From: GCA-002713455 sp964428745
Lineage (GTDB): Bacteria > Fidelibacterota > Marinisomatia > Marinisomatales > TCS55
Assembly (NCBI GenBank): GCA_964428745.1
Contig: CAYRYZ010000006.1
Location: 1-61,887, forward strand
Direction of reading: 5' to 3'
Length of the DNA: 61,887 nt
Both the position numbers and the translations under genes were made by a program. How positions within the stretch are numbered: position 1 is the stretch's first letter; each line of letters opens with the position of its first letter. Under the pieces are notes generated by a model, which saw only the letters and a program-made list of their open reading frames with translations, was not told the origin of the DNA and searched no databases. Below are positions 37,495 through 46,466 of the stretch, one piece after another.

Positions 37495-37710
37495 TTAAAG
37501 AATCAACATTAGAAATGTGAAAACCTCAGCTAAAATTGCAACACCTTCGAGCAAAAATAGCGGGAGGTTAACAGCACCTACAATCTTATCAGTGGCTTCC
37601 GGTTGACGAGCAATACTTTCTGCTGCAGCAGCAGCAAATTTTCCAATACCTAAACCAGCGCCAATAACTATCAAACCTAATCCTATCGGTACAAATGCAG
37701 TAGCTTCCAT
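37495..37710 (-). CDS. atpE: ATP synthase F0 c subunit
   Basis: A 71-residue hairpin of two membrane helices with the ARQPEA loop. Glu55 lies 18 residues after the loop proline, the place of the ion-carrying acid (Asp61 in E. coli). The Gln and Ser/Thr residues that accompany it in sodium-binding rings are absent (Ile22 and Gly56 at those positions by eye), so proton coupling is more likely. Ends with FTFLMLIL. Confidence 0.92.
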   Translation of the reverse strand: MEATAFVPIGLGLIVIGAGLGIGKFAAAAAESIARQPEATDKIVGAVNLPLFLLEGVAILAEVFTFLMLIL

Positions 37711-37735
37711 TTTATTATTACCTCTATTTTATTAT

Positions 37736-38659
37736 TTAATGATGAACATTGATGGCCATTCCCACAAATACTGCAGTGAGGAGGGTAAACACATACGCCT
37801 GAACCATAACCACAATGATCTCTAACCCTGAAATTGCAGCTGCCATCGGTACAGATACTAATGCTACACCAATTCCAGCTACAAGTGAATGAAACATTTC
37901 GGCAAAAATCGCCATCAGTGATAAAAGTGCTAGCAGTGCAATATGACCACCTGTCATATTTGCAGCTAAACGCATAGTCAATGCAAACGGTTTGACTATT
38001 AAGCCCATTATTTCTATAGGGATTAAAATAATATAAATGGGCCATGGTAAACCATGAGGGACTAAATTTTTCCAATGATTAATAAAGCCGTGAGCCTTCG
38101 TCCCTGCAATAATTATAGAAAAAAATGTAATAGTAGCTAAAGCAGCTGTTACATTAAAATTCCCTGTTGCTGTAACACCACCATGAAGAATTCCATTAAT
38201 AAAACTGTCGCTTTCAGGTCCAACTCCAATTAAACGACTCAACAATCCTATAACATCAAAGATAGGAACCATGCCAATTCCATTGGCAAATAAAATAAAA
38301 AAGAAGAATGTAAGTAATAAAGGGGTCCAAGAATTCACCCATTTTGAGCCCACATTTGGTGTGGCAATTGAATCTCGAATAAACTGAACTATTGATTCAA
38401 TACCATTAGCTAATCCTGTTGGAGAACCATTGCCAATTCTTAGGTATCTACGAATTGGGATTATAACGACAGTAGATACGACTACAGCAACGATCCATAA
38501 CATTAAAACATGCTTGGTGACTGACATATCAATACCAAATAAATGAGGGAGATGAATAATAGGATGATGAATGTCAGAATTGGATACATGGTGAATTATA
38601 TTTTCACCAACATGGTCCATTACACTAGATCCGTGAATTTCTTCGCCGCTTACTACCAT
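37736..38659 (-). CDS. atpB: ATP synthase F0 a subunit
   Basis: A 307-residue membrane subunit with five or six helices. The essential Arg lies in PFALTMRLAANMTGGH. An N-terminal segment of about 50 residues is rich in His (for example IIHHVSNSDIHH), longer than usual. It shares one base with the preceding gene at 38659. Confidence 0.94.
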   Translation of the reverse strand: MVVSGEEIHGSSVMDHVGENIIHHVSNSDIHHPIIHLPHLFGIDMSVTKHVLMLWIVAVVVSTVVIIPIRRYLRIGNGSPTGLANGIESIVQFIRDSIATPNVGSKWVNSWTPLLLTFFFFILFANGIGMVPIFDVIGLLSRLIGVGPESDSFINGILHGGVTATGNFNVTAALATITFFSIIIAGTKAHGFINHWKNLVPHGLPWPIYIILIPIEIMGLIVKPFALTMRLAANMTGGHIALLALLSLMAIFAEMFHSLVAGIGVALVSVPMAAAISGLEIIVVMVQAYVFTLLTAVFVGMAINVHH

Positions 38660-39018
38660 TATATATTTTTATGATCAAAAAGTGATTTCAAAAAAAATGC
38701 CTCTAATGTATGAAACACAAAAAAAGACCCCAAAAAACTAAATACAAAGACCAATGGATTAAAAGAATAAAAGTAATAAATAATTGATAAAAATACCCCA
38801 AATACTAACATTTTGGCTATAAATCCATATATCAACACTTTTGTAGTTAGTTCCACTTTCTTAACGTGTACTTTATTTACAATGAAAAACTCTACTGATG
38901 AAATAAGCCAAGGTGTAGAGATTCCCAAAATAATTTCATTATTAAATTGAGGCTTAATCGCAATGCCTAATACTATCATAAAGAGGGCAACAAAAAAAAA
39001 ATATAACGTAACTCTCAC
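38659..39018 (-). CDS. Four-helix membrane protein in the AtpI position
   Basis: A 119-residue protein with four hydrophobic segments and a basic patch in the middle, placed between the AtpZ-like gene and atpB as AtpI/Atp1 proteins usually are. Sequence similarity by eye is weak; the call rests on topology and position. AtpI helps c-ring assembly in other bacteria. Confidence 0.6.
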   Translation of the reverse strand: MRVTLYFFFVALFMIVLGIAIKPQFNNEIILGISTPWLISSVEFFIVNKVHVKKVELTTKVLIYGFIAKMLVFGVFLSIIYYFYSFNPLVFVFSFLGSFFVFHTLEAFFLKSLFDHKNI

Positions 39019-39257
39019 GATTTAAAAATAGCTTTATATAATTCATAAAATCCAATCAATATTCCTATGCCAAGACCAATTAATGTATAGATTGGGGATG
39101 AGTTATAATATTTATCAATCATATAACCAATGAGTGTTAAGAAAATAACTGATCCTAACAAAGTGTAAGCTGCTGATGCTGCAGGAGCAGATTGGCGAAC
39201 AAAACGTTGAAATTGTTTAATGGATTTACTTAAATAATCTTCATGATCATTTGCCAT
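39015..39257 (-). CDS. AtpZ-like F0F1-ATPase assembly protein
   Basis: An 80-residue protein with two helices (AAYTLLGSVIFLTLIGYMID and GLGIGILIGFYELYK in part), matching the AtpZ/AtpQ family (AtpR-like, DUF3 type) often found at the head of atp operons. It overlaps the AtpI-position gene by four bases. First gene of the atp run. Confidence 0.72.
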   Translation of the reverse strand: MANDHEDYLSKSIKQFQRFVRQSAPAASAAYTLLGSVIFLTLIGYMIDKYYNSSPIYTLIGLGIGILIGFYELYKAIFKS

Positions 39258-39266
39258 AATGATCGA

Positions 39267-39647
39267 TTATTTTTTATCTGAAGCGGACGAATCAGGCTCA
39301 GGAGTTGGTTCATTTTCTATTAATACACAACTACCCTGGAATTGAGCACCTTCTTCAATAACCAATGAACGATATACTAAATCTCCCTTTAGATTACATT
39401 CAGATCCAAGAACTGCCCGATTTTCCACACGAACATTGCCATCTACCGTTCCTCCAATTTGAGAATCGTCAGCTTGCACATTACCATGTACTTCGCCCCC
39501 TCGAGCTATCCGAACCGGACCTTCAGATGTAACATCTCCAAATACTTTCCCATAAACAGCAACTCCACCTTGACAAGTGACATTGCCTTGGATTACCGCA
39601 TCGGCTCCAATCATAGTATGCACATCTTTATATTCATTCTTAGCCAT
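39267..39647 (-). CDS. Bactofilin-family polymer-forming protein
   Basis: A 126-residue protein with the bactofilin pattern: a short N terminus (HTMIGADAVIQGNVTCQGGV), repeating short beta strands with GNV/GDV turns (YGKVFGDVTSEG, GEVHGNVQADD, GTVDGNVRVEN) and a proline-rich C terminus. Bactofilins self-assemble into filaments that position proteins and shape cells; they are often next to M23 peptidases, as here. Confidence 0.88.
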   Translation of the reverse strand: MAKNEYKDVHTMIGADAVIQGNVTCQGGVAVYGKVFGDVTSEGPVRIARGGEVHGNVQADDSQIGGTVDGNVRVENRAVLGSECNLKGDLVYRSLVIEEGAQFQGSCVLIENEPTPEPDSSASDKK

Positions 39648-39648
39648 A

Positions 39649-40425
39649 TTATTCTACACTAATATTTGATTGATTTAGCTCGGGAAAATACAACAAAGGA
39701 TCAACAGGTTCCCCATCTTTCCATATTTCAAAATGAAGGTGAGGCCCTGAGCTAATTCCAGAATTTCCGGATGTTGCGATTACATCTCCAAGCTGTACTT
39801 TTTCATATGATTTTACCATTATCAATTCATTATGACCATAATAGGTGAAATATTCATTATTATGATAAATGACAACCAAGTTCCCAAGTTCAGGAGTCCA
39901 TCCAGAAAAAACAACTTGTCCAGAAGCGCTTGCTAAAATTGGTTCCCCTATAGCTATTGCAATATCTACACCAAGATGCTTGCTAATATCACCTTCATTA
40001 TTATTAATCATATTTTGAGTAACAACACCAGATACAGGTAAAATAGAAGGCACATTATCCAAGTACCCTGATCGAATTGCTTGATCATCCATTGTTTCTA
40101 CCAATTTGCCATCGGCTGATTCACTTTCACCAAGATATGAGCCCAATGCCTTTTGAACAACTAATTCCATTTGTTTCATCCGTTCAAGATCTCTATACAA
40201 CTCTAGTACTTCCGTCCTCTCCTCAATAACTTCTGAATAGCGATTTTTCATTCTCTGATGATCAAAAGCCTTTGGCCCAAAAATGAATAGGGCAACTATC
40301 ATACTACTGATTATACCAATTATAGAGAAAATTAAAATTAATGTTCCATTGCGAGAAATTGAGAACTGTCTATTCTTTCCATCGTGGTCTGGTACAATTA
40401 AAAAAGTATATCGACTGGGTTTCAT
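39649..40425 (-). CDS. M23-family membrane-anchored metallopeptidase
   Basis: A 258-residue protein with one N-terminal membrane helix (about 28-48), a short coiled coil, and an M23/LytM domain with zinc ligands in KHLGVD (His-x3-Asp) and HLHFEIW, plus the SGNSGISSGPH segment. It should cleave or bind peptidoglycan. It directly follows parB and precedes the bactofilin gene (one-base gap), a partnership known to tune cell shape. Confidence 0.88.
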   Translation of the reverse strand: MKPSRYTFLIVPDHDGKNRQFSISRNGTLILIFSIIGIISSMIVALFIFGPKAFDHQRMKNRYSEVIEERTEVLELYRDLERMKQMELVVQKALGSYLGESESADGKLVETMDDQAIRSGYLDNVPSILPVSGVVTQNMINNNEGDISKHLGVDIAIAIGEPILASASGQVVFSGWTPELGNLVVIYHNNEYFTYYGHNELIMVKSYEKVQLGDVIATSGNSGISSGPHLHFEIWKDGEPVDPLLYFPELNQSNISVE

Positions 40426-40429
40426 AAAT

Positions 40430-41293
40430 TTATTCTATAGCACGAATCAAATCTAATATACGCTCTAAATCATCATCGGAAAAATAATCTATCTGAATAG
40501 AGCCACCTTTTTTCCCCTTATGATTCAATTGAACTTTTGTACCTAAAATACTTATTAGTTCATCTTCTAGTTGACGAATTGATTTATTTTTTGGTTTGGA
40601 TCTAGAGCTTTTAGATAAATCGCTTGGTTTTGTTTTTTCTTTTACGATGCTCTCTGCTCCTCTAACAGAAAGACCGAGTTTAATTATCATGTGCCAAAGT
40701 TTTAGCATACCTTGTTTAGTCTTCATTGCTAAAATAGCACGGCCATGCCCAGCACTTATTTGATTATTTCTTAAACTTTTTTTGATCTCGACAGGAAGCT
40801 GTAATAATCGTAGAGCATTCGTGATTGTGGATCTATTCTTGCCAACTGTTTTAGCAATCTGACTTTGTGATAAATTAAATTTACTCTGAAGGACTGCATA
40901 AGCTTCAGATTCTTCAATCGGATTTAAGTTTTCTCTCTGGATATTCTCTATAAGAGCAACTTCCATCATCTCAGACTCATCAATTACTTCTAAAATATAT
41001 GCAGGTATATTTTTCTCTTTTGCAAGTTTTGATGCACGCAGTCTTCTTTCGCCAGCAATTAAAATATATTGATTATCAAAAAAACGAACTGTTATAGGAG
41101 TTACAACACCTTTTTCTTTTATCGAGGCACTTAATTCATCCAAAGATTTTGAATCAAAATGTTTTCTAGGTTGATGTGGATTCTTCTTGATTTTTGAAAT
41201 TGGAATTTTTGTTACACCTGCAGGAAGAACAATGTCTTGACTTTGCGGTCGTATTAAAGCTTCCAGCCCTTTGCCTAACCGTTTAGTTGCCAT
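40430..41293 (-). CDS. parB: Chromosome partitioning protein ParB
   Basis: A 287-residue ParB/Spo0J. The N-terminal box NPHQPRKHFD and CTPase-type region RRLRASKLA, then an HTH (LSQSQIAKTVGKNRSTITNA) and a C-terminal dimer domain. It loads on parS sites; I saw no parS-like TGTTTCACGTGAAACA in this window. Shares one base with parA at 41293. Confidence 0.93.
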   Translation of the reverse strand: MATKRLGKGLEALIRPQSQDIVLPAGVTKIPISKIKKNPHQPRKHFDSKSLDELSASIKEKGVVTPITVRFFDNQYILIAGERRLRASKLAKEKNIPAYILEVIDESEMMEVALIENIQRENLNPIEESEAYAVLQSKFNLSQSQIAKTVGKNRSTITNALRLLQLPVEIKKSLRNNQISAGHGRAILAMKTKQGMLKLWHMIIKLGLSVRGAESIVKEKTKPSDLSKSSRSKPKNKSIRQLEDELISILGTKVQLNHKGKKGGSIQIDYFSDDDLERILDLIRAIE

Positions 41294-42048
41294 TATTTCA
41301 ATATCTCTTCTACCAATGAAATGTAATTTTGAGCACCCGTTGAATTTGCATCGTATAGTAAGGCTGGCTTTCCAAAACTAGGAGCTTCACTTAGGCGAAC
41401 ATTACGATGAATGATTGTTTCGAAAATTTTATCTTTGAAAAATCCTTTAACCTCATCGGCAACTTGTTTTGATAAATTTAATCTGCTATCGTACATAGTT
41501 AATAGTACACCCTCTATTTCAAGTTTCCGATTCAAATTCTTCTGGACCAATCTCACAGTGTTTAATAGTTGACCTAGTCCCTCCAATGCATAATATTCAC
41601 ACTGAATTGGAATTATCACTGAATTTGAACAGGTCAACGCATTTAAGGTAAGCAAACCCAGCGAAGGAGGACAATCAATCAATATATAATCATATTTTTT
41701 TCTAATTGATTTTAACACTTTTTCTAATTGATGCTCTCTTGCCATAATATTAACTAACTCAATTTCTGCGCCAACAAGATCATTTGTGGATGTAATCATA
41801 TCCAGAAATTCTAATTTGGTATTTGTTATGATATCTTTTGTTTTGGAACCACGAATAATAGCATCATAAATCGTCCCTTTTGGCTCATCAGTTATTTGTT
41901 CAAGACCTGTTGTAGCATTAGACTGTGGATCTAGATCAATTAAAAGTGTTTTTACTTCAGAAACAGCAAAGCTCACAGCCAAATTGACTGACGTAGTGGT
42001 TTTACCAACTCCACCCTTTTGATTAGTTAATGAAACAATTTTACTCAT
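41293..42048 (-). CDS. parA: Chromosome partitioning ATPase ParA
   Basis: About 251 residues from the ATG at 42048 (MSKIVSLTNQ); an in-frame TTG lies 15 bases upstream. Deviant Walker A KGGVGKTTT and DPQSNATTGL are clear, as is the DCPPSLGLL switch. It moves ParB-bound origin DNA. Upstream gene of the parAB-M23-bactofilin-atp run. Confidence 0.93.
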   Translation of the reverse strand: MSKIVSLTNQKGGVGKTTTSVNLAVSFAVSEVKTLLIDLDPQSNATTGLEQITDEPKGTIYDAIIRGSKTKDIITNTKLEFLDMITSTNDLVGAEIELVNIMAREHQLEKVLKSIRKKYDYILIDCPPSLGLLTLNALTCSNSVIIPIQCEYYALEGLGQLLNTVRLVQKNLNRKLEIEGVLLTMYDSRLNLSKQVADEVKGFFKDKIFETIIHRNVRLSEAPSFGKPALLYDANSTGAQNYISLVEEILK

Positions 42049-42125
42049 CGAAAGACATACCAATACACGTTATAGAAGTAATTAATTTAGTGGAATAACA
42101 CTTCTTGAATCAATAAAGGTATAAT

Positions 42126-44327
42126 TTATATTTGAATCAAATATGTTAATTTGATTACTTGGGTATTTTGAATGAGCTCTTTTTTATCATTATTCATATT
42201 ATAACGTTTATTCAAAACAATGAAAAGGTCACTTCCTGGAGTATGAATCCAATTAATCCTACAATATAACTGAAGTTGTTCTGAAAAATTATCATACTGA
42301 ATTATTGCTTTACCAAACCATTTCCGGTTTAATGCAACTTCAGCAGTAAAGCCATAAACATTTGCTGTGAATTCACCTTGGTTCGGCATAAGTATAATAT
42401 TTTGGTTGGCAGATCCGTATAAAGTCAAATGATTTGAAAACTGTTTTCCAATAGAACTATTCCAACTTGTTTTATTTCCACCAAAATAATCTCCTTTTGA
42501 AATAGCTAAATTACCCCAAACTCCTCTGCTTTGATTTGTTCTAGCAGAAAATGAAATTTTTCTATCTATATATTCTCCTTGGAATATTTCAAGTCCATTA
42601 CCCAAAGTAAAACCGTTCGATAATTTTTCTTTCTCTTGAATAATTTTTAATCCAATTCTATCTCTCGATTCAAAAATAGCATCAATTCCACCATTTATAA
42701 TGCTTGTCTCACTAAGACCCTCAAGATTCTTAACATCTCTTACGTATAAGGTGAACCTCATTTGGCGAATTACTTCTTCTCCATTCCCTACTCTTGGTGT
42801 GAATCCCATTATTGCACCAGTGCCTACCATATCATTTCTTTGGACAAATCCAAGAGCAGGATGGAAATTTTTATCAACACGGTGTTGGCCAGCAGTAAAA
42901 AAATAGCGATCATTTTTTAAATCAACCTTAATCATTGAGGCTTCTGAAGGTTTATCAAATTGACCATCTTGAACTTGACTATACCAAGTAGAAACACTGC
43001 TATTTCCCCAAAACCGCATTTGTCCATCAAAGCCAAAAACTGAATTTTGGATTTCTTTATTTGACACATCTGTGACAATTGCACCAATTGTGGTTCGATC
43101 ACGAATATCTGACCTTAATCTTAAAGCGCTATATGCTGTTGCTGGCAATCCATTTTCTGCTTGAGTGTGAATGTTTAGTGCTCCAATAGAGGTTTTCCCT
43201 ATCTGCCCATACAGACGTGAGCCACCTAAAACATTTTGATCTAGACCAATACGTCGACTAAAAAAAATTTCGGTTTGGCGCGAATTTCCAAAACCAAACA
43301 ATTTAGATCTTGTTAAAAAGAATTCTCTTTTTTCAGGATAAAACAAGCTAAATCTCGTCAGGTTAATTTGAGCATTATCTGCTTCTACCTGCGCAAAATC
43401 AGTATTGTAAGTCAAATTGAGCGTTAAATTGGACTTCAATCCATAATATAAATCTGCACCAGCGTTTCCTAAATCATCAGATATTTTTTCATTATCTTTT
43501 ATTTGTTCCTGAGCTCCAGCAATTCCGAATGGTTTAATCTTAATATCATTACCCCTTTTGATATTCTTTAACCCAGTCAAATTTGCATACTGAGAAACCT
43601 GATAAACATCAGAGCTATACTCCAATCCTATATGGGGCCATAATACACTCTCATTTTTTCTATTAATGTATCGTTTTACAGCTAATCCCATAGTTAGTTC
43701 ATCTTTGCTTGGAAACCTTAAGGTATTCCATGGAATGGCAACCTCTAATACCCAACCAAAATCTGTTACACGACCTTCACTGATATAAACTCCATCCCAT
43801 GCCCATTCATCCAAACTAGGTTTATTTTCATCAGAGATCAATGCATCATCCTGAGTGCCTAGTGGATTCATTTCAAATAAATAAGCATTCCTTCGATCTA
43901 GGTAGGTATCTAATGCAATTTCCAATTTATCATCTCGGTGAATCCAACCACCTCTATTAAGAATAGTCGCACGAACTTTTTCAGGCTCACTATCAAAGAA
44001 AGTAAATCCAAAATATAGGTAATTATCATCATAGAGTATTCGCATTTCAGACTTTTCGCTTGGTGCAGCACCATCCTGTGGTAATCGTTGGACAAATTCA
44101 GTAATAGGTTGAACTGTTTGCCAAATTGTTTCGTCAAATTCTCCATCGACTTTAATAAGTTCATTTGAACGTTTAGCAGAAACTTCTGGACGACTTTGTC
44201 CAAAAACATTATAGTTTAGCAAACAAATGATGATGACAAAACTTGGATTTATATATTTAATAATTCTAATTTTTTTGATAATTATTTTTGAAGAAGAGGA
44301 AATAAACTGGAATGCCTGATAAAACAA
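42126..44327 (-). CDS. Outer-membrane DUF5916 protein with N-terminal CBM9-like domain
   Basis: A 733-residue secreted protein. After the signal peptide (cleaved near FGQ, residue 44), a CBM9-like domain begins with KVDGEFDETIWQTVQP and includes FYFGFTFFDSEPEKV-like strands. The remainder is beta rich and ends in a terminal aliphatic/aromatic strand (IKLTYLIQI), as in a barrel. DUF5916 proteins are widespread in Bacteroidota and Marinimicrobiota but uncharacterised. The ATG at 44327 overlaps the upstream gene by 62 bases and gives a long n-region, so the true start could be a non-ATG codon nearer 44250. Confidence 0.82.
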   Translation of the reverse strand: MFYQAFQFISSSSKIIIKKIRIIKYINPSFVIIICLLNYNVFGQSRPEVSAKRSNELIKVDGEFDETIWQTVQPITEFVQRLPQDGAAPSEKSEMRILYDDNYLYFGFTFFDSEPEKVRATILNRGGWIHRDDKLEIALDTYLDRRNAYLFEMNPLGTQDDALISDENKPSLDEWAWDGVYISEGRVTDFGWVLEVAIPWNTLRFPSKDELTMGLAVKRYINRKNESVLWPHIGLEYSSDVYQVSQYANLTGLKNIKRGNDIKIKPFGIAGAQEQIKDNEKISDDLGNAGADLYYGLKSNLTLNLTYNTDFAQVEADNAQINLTRFSLFYPEKREFFLTRSKLFGFGNSRQTEIFFSRRIGLDQNVLGGSRLYGQIGKTSIGALNIHTQAENGLPATAYSALRLRSDIRDRTTIGAIVTDVSNKEIQNSVFGFDGQMRFWGNSSVSTWYSQVQDGQFDKPSEASMIKVDLKNDRYFFTAGQHRVDKNFHPALGFVQRNDMVGTGAIMGFTPRVGNGEEVIRQMRFTLYVRDVKNLEGLSETSIINGGIDAIFESRDRIGLKIIQEKEKLSNGFTLGNGLEIFQGEYIDRKISFSARTNQSRGVWGNLAISKGDYFGGNKTSWNSSIGKQFSNHLTLYGSANQNIILMPNQGEFTANVYGFTAEVALNRKWFGKAIIQYDNFSEQLQLYCRINWIHTPGSDLFIVLNKRYNMNNDKKELIQNTQVIKLTYLIQI

Positions 44328-45588
44328 AAATCAAATCCTGTGCTGATGCCCAAGTTTCGTAATATGCTCGAAGCAGAACTAATAGAATTATGCCACACAG
44401 ATATAATGAGGGAAGAAACGGATAATATGGCAATATATATCCACTGCTATTTCCTGAATTCATTTTACGAAATTTGAAGAAAGCAACTGTTGTAAATCCA
44501 TAAAAAATTAGAATTGCAAATACCATACCTGCTACGATCGTTTCAAAATTTTGACGAATTAATATTATTACGACACTCCATAAACAATGTGCAAGAATTG
44601 CATGAGTTGGAGTTTGAAATTTTGGATGGATATAATCAAACCATTTAAACATTAATCCATTTTTTGCCATTGAATAATAGACACGAGTAGTTGCCATCAT
44701 TGTACCGTTCACACTTCCTGTAGCTGAAATAATAACCATTATAGATATAAGACTGGCACCAATATTTCCAAATAATGAAATAGCTGTATCAGAAGCCACA
44801 ATGCTGCTAGATCGCATTCCCTCCAAGCCTATGACAGCATGATATAAAAAATTTGCTCCAATATAAAGAACTGCAATGATTGTCATCCCATAAAGCATAG
44901 ATTTAGAAATAACTCTTTGTGGGTCTTTCATTTCACCTGCTACATAGCCAACTCTATCCCAACCTAAAAAAGAAAATACTATCATAAATAATGCGGCAAT
45001 AATATTTCCAGTAGGTCCAAGAGTTGCTGTGACTTGAGCAGTATCAGATAATTTTGAAAAATCTCCATTGAGGAGTAAGAGGCCAATTATTGTAAAAAGA
45101 AATAATCCAGTAATTTTAACTGATGATGAAAATTTGTTATAAAAGCTGCCTCTTTCAACTCCTAAATAATTAATTATTCCAAATACAATCAGAATCAAAA
45201 TAGCTATTATTATCTTGTACAATTGATTTAAAGGAATAAAAAATCCTATGTAGTCTGCGGATAGTAGACTGAGTGCAGCTGTAGGGCTAGTTCGTATAAT
45301 TAAAAGTTGAGACCAGCCAAATAAAAAGCCCCAAAAGGGTCCAAAGGCTTTCTGCATATATATGTATTCGCCTCCAGTATTGGGAAAACGAGTACCCAGC
45401 TCCGCATAAATCAATGCACCAATGTAAACAAATACAGCTACACCAAACCAAAGAGCGATGACGATAGAGAATGAATCAACATATTTTGCAATAACTTGTG
45501 GAGTTTTAAAAATACCGGCACCAATAGTAATCCCAACCAATAGTGCAACGCCATCCGTAAGCCCAAGCGATTTTTTAAGTTCTGACAT
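44266..45588 (-). CDS. APC-family amino acid permease
   Basis: A 440-residue protein with about twelve membrane helices. The N-terminal helix 1 motif GVALLVGITIGAGIFKTP and GGEYIYMQKAFGP are characteristic of amino acid/polyamine/organocation permeases (LAT/ASC-like branch). It imports or exchanges amino acids. It lies seven bases downstream of the M55 aminopeptidase gene, which makes amino acid uptake after peptide hydrolysis plausible. Confidence 0.9.
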   Translation of the reverse strand: MSELKKSLGLTDGVALLVGITIGAGIFKTPQVIAKYVDSFSIVIALWFGVAVFVYIGALIYAELGTRFPNTGGEYIYMQKAFGPFWGFLFGWSQLLIIRTSPTAALSLLSADYIGFFIPLNQLYKIIIAILILIVFGIINYLGVERGSFYNKFSSSVKITGLFLFTIIGLLLLNGDFSKLSDTAQVTATLGPTGNIIAALFMIVFSFLGWDRVGYVAGEMKDPQRVISKSMLYGMTIIAVLYIGANFLYHAVIGLEGMRSSSIVASDTAISLFGNIGASLISIMVIISATGSVNGTMMATTRVYYSMAKNGLMFKWFDYIHPKFQTPTHAILAHCLWSVVIILIRQNFETIVAGMVFAILIFYGFTTVAFFKFRKMNSGNSSGYILPYYPFLPSLYLCGIILLVLLRAYYETWASAQDLIFVLSGIPVYFLFFKNNYQKN

Positions 45589-45594
45589 TTTATC

Positions 45595-46464
45595 TTAAGG
45601 CTTTACGTATTTGTACATCAGTCGTATTAAAGCATAGGCTTCTACCATATCTTTTGCATGATACTGCACTGTATAACCATCTATCCAGTTCATCTTTGGT
45701 ATAGCTTGCAATATTTCTGCATGTGTTGTGCTTGAAAATTTTAATTTTATTGAAACACCGTTTTTTAGTTTAATTGGTTTTCTAGTTTTTATTTTTTTTA
45801 ATGCTCGAACTGTGGCTTCTGACAATTCTTTTTGTACAACTGTGCCATGTTTCAATTGTGCGACTTGAGCCGTTATAGCAGTCTTTGTTGTTACTAACTC
45901 ACAGTTTACAAGTTTCCCAAATTGATTTGTAAATACATCATCTCCAGCAGCCAAAATTACTGGGACATTCATTTCTCCTGCATAAAAAGCATTCAACCCA
46001 CCTTCACCGACTTCAGTATCATTAAGCCATAGCCCTTTTACAGACCCGGAGCCAGTATGAGCTAAGAAACCTCGTGCTGTTCCTGCTCGAGCATGGTATC
46101 CTAAAAAAATAGCTCCATCAAAACTTTTGTCTAAACCTTGAACCATGCCATAGGGCTTTTTATTCCCCTGTATGTAGATAACTCTTGGATCAAGTTCTTG
46201 ATGATTGAGATTCTGCATATCTCCATGAGAATCATTGACCAATATTTCTGCAGAAGGATTAAATTGATAGATTGCAGTAACCACCGCATTTACTTCAGAT
46301 GTCATTAATTCACGCCCAATATTATAATCCTTACCTGTAGATCGAGTCATTTCCGATGTTCCTATACCACCAATACCCTCCATATCAACTGAAATAAAAA
46401 TTTTAAGCGATGAGCCTGCGAATAGAAAAGAACATAGGCTAAGTAGTGTTACTAATTTTCTCAT
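45595..46464 (-). CDS. Exported M55-family D-aminopeptidase (DppA-like)
   Basis: A 289-residue protein with a signal peptide (ends near LFAGSS). The zinc-site residues of DppA are visible: SVDMEGIGG (Asp and Glu), NDSHGDM (His), GYHARAG (His), LAHTGSG (His) and EVGEGGLNA (Glu). DppA releases N-terminal D-amino acids from peptides. Export would let it act on peptidoglycan-derived or environmental D-peptides. It is coupled to an amidohydrolase gene and an amino acid permease. Confidence 0.88.
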   Translation of the reverse strand: MRKLVTLLSLCSFLFAGSSLKIFISVDMEGIGGIGTSEMTRSTGKDYNIGRELMTSEVNAVVTAIYQFNPSAEILVNDSHGDMQNLNHQELDPRVIYIQGNKKPYGMVQGLDKSFDGAIFLGYHARAGTARGFLAHTGSGSVKGLWLNDTEVGEGGLNAFYAGEMNVPVILAAGDDVFTNQFGKLVNCELVTTKTAITAQVAQLKHGTVVQKELSEATVRALKKIKTRKPIKLKNGVSIKLKFSSTTHAEILQAIPKMNWIDGYTVQYHAKDMVEAYALIRLMYKYVKP

Positions 46465-46466
46465 AA

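Noticed and set aside
37683..38075. 130-codon frame inside atpB and atpE
   Set aside because: It is a shadow of two certain ATP synthase genes, rich in Cys and Tyr with no family resemblance.
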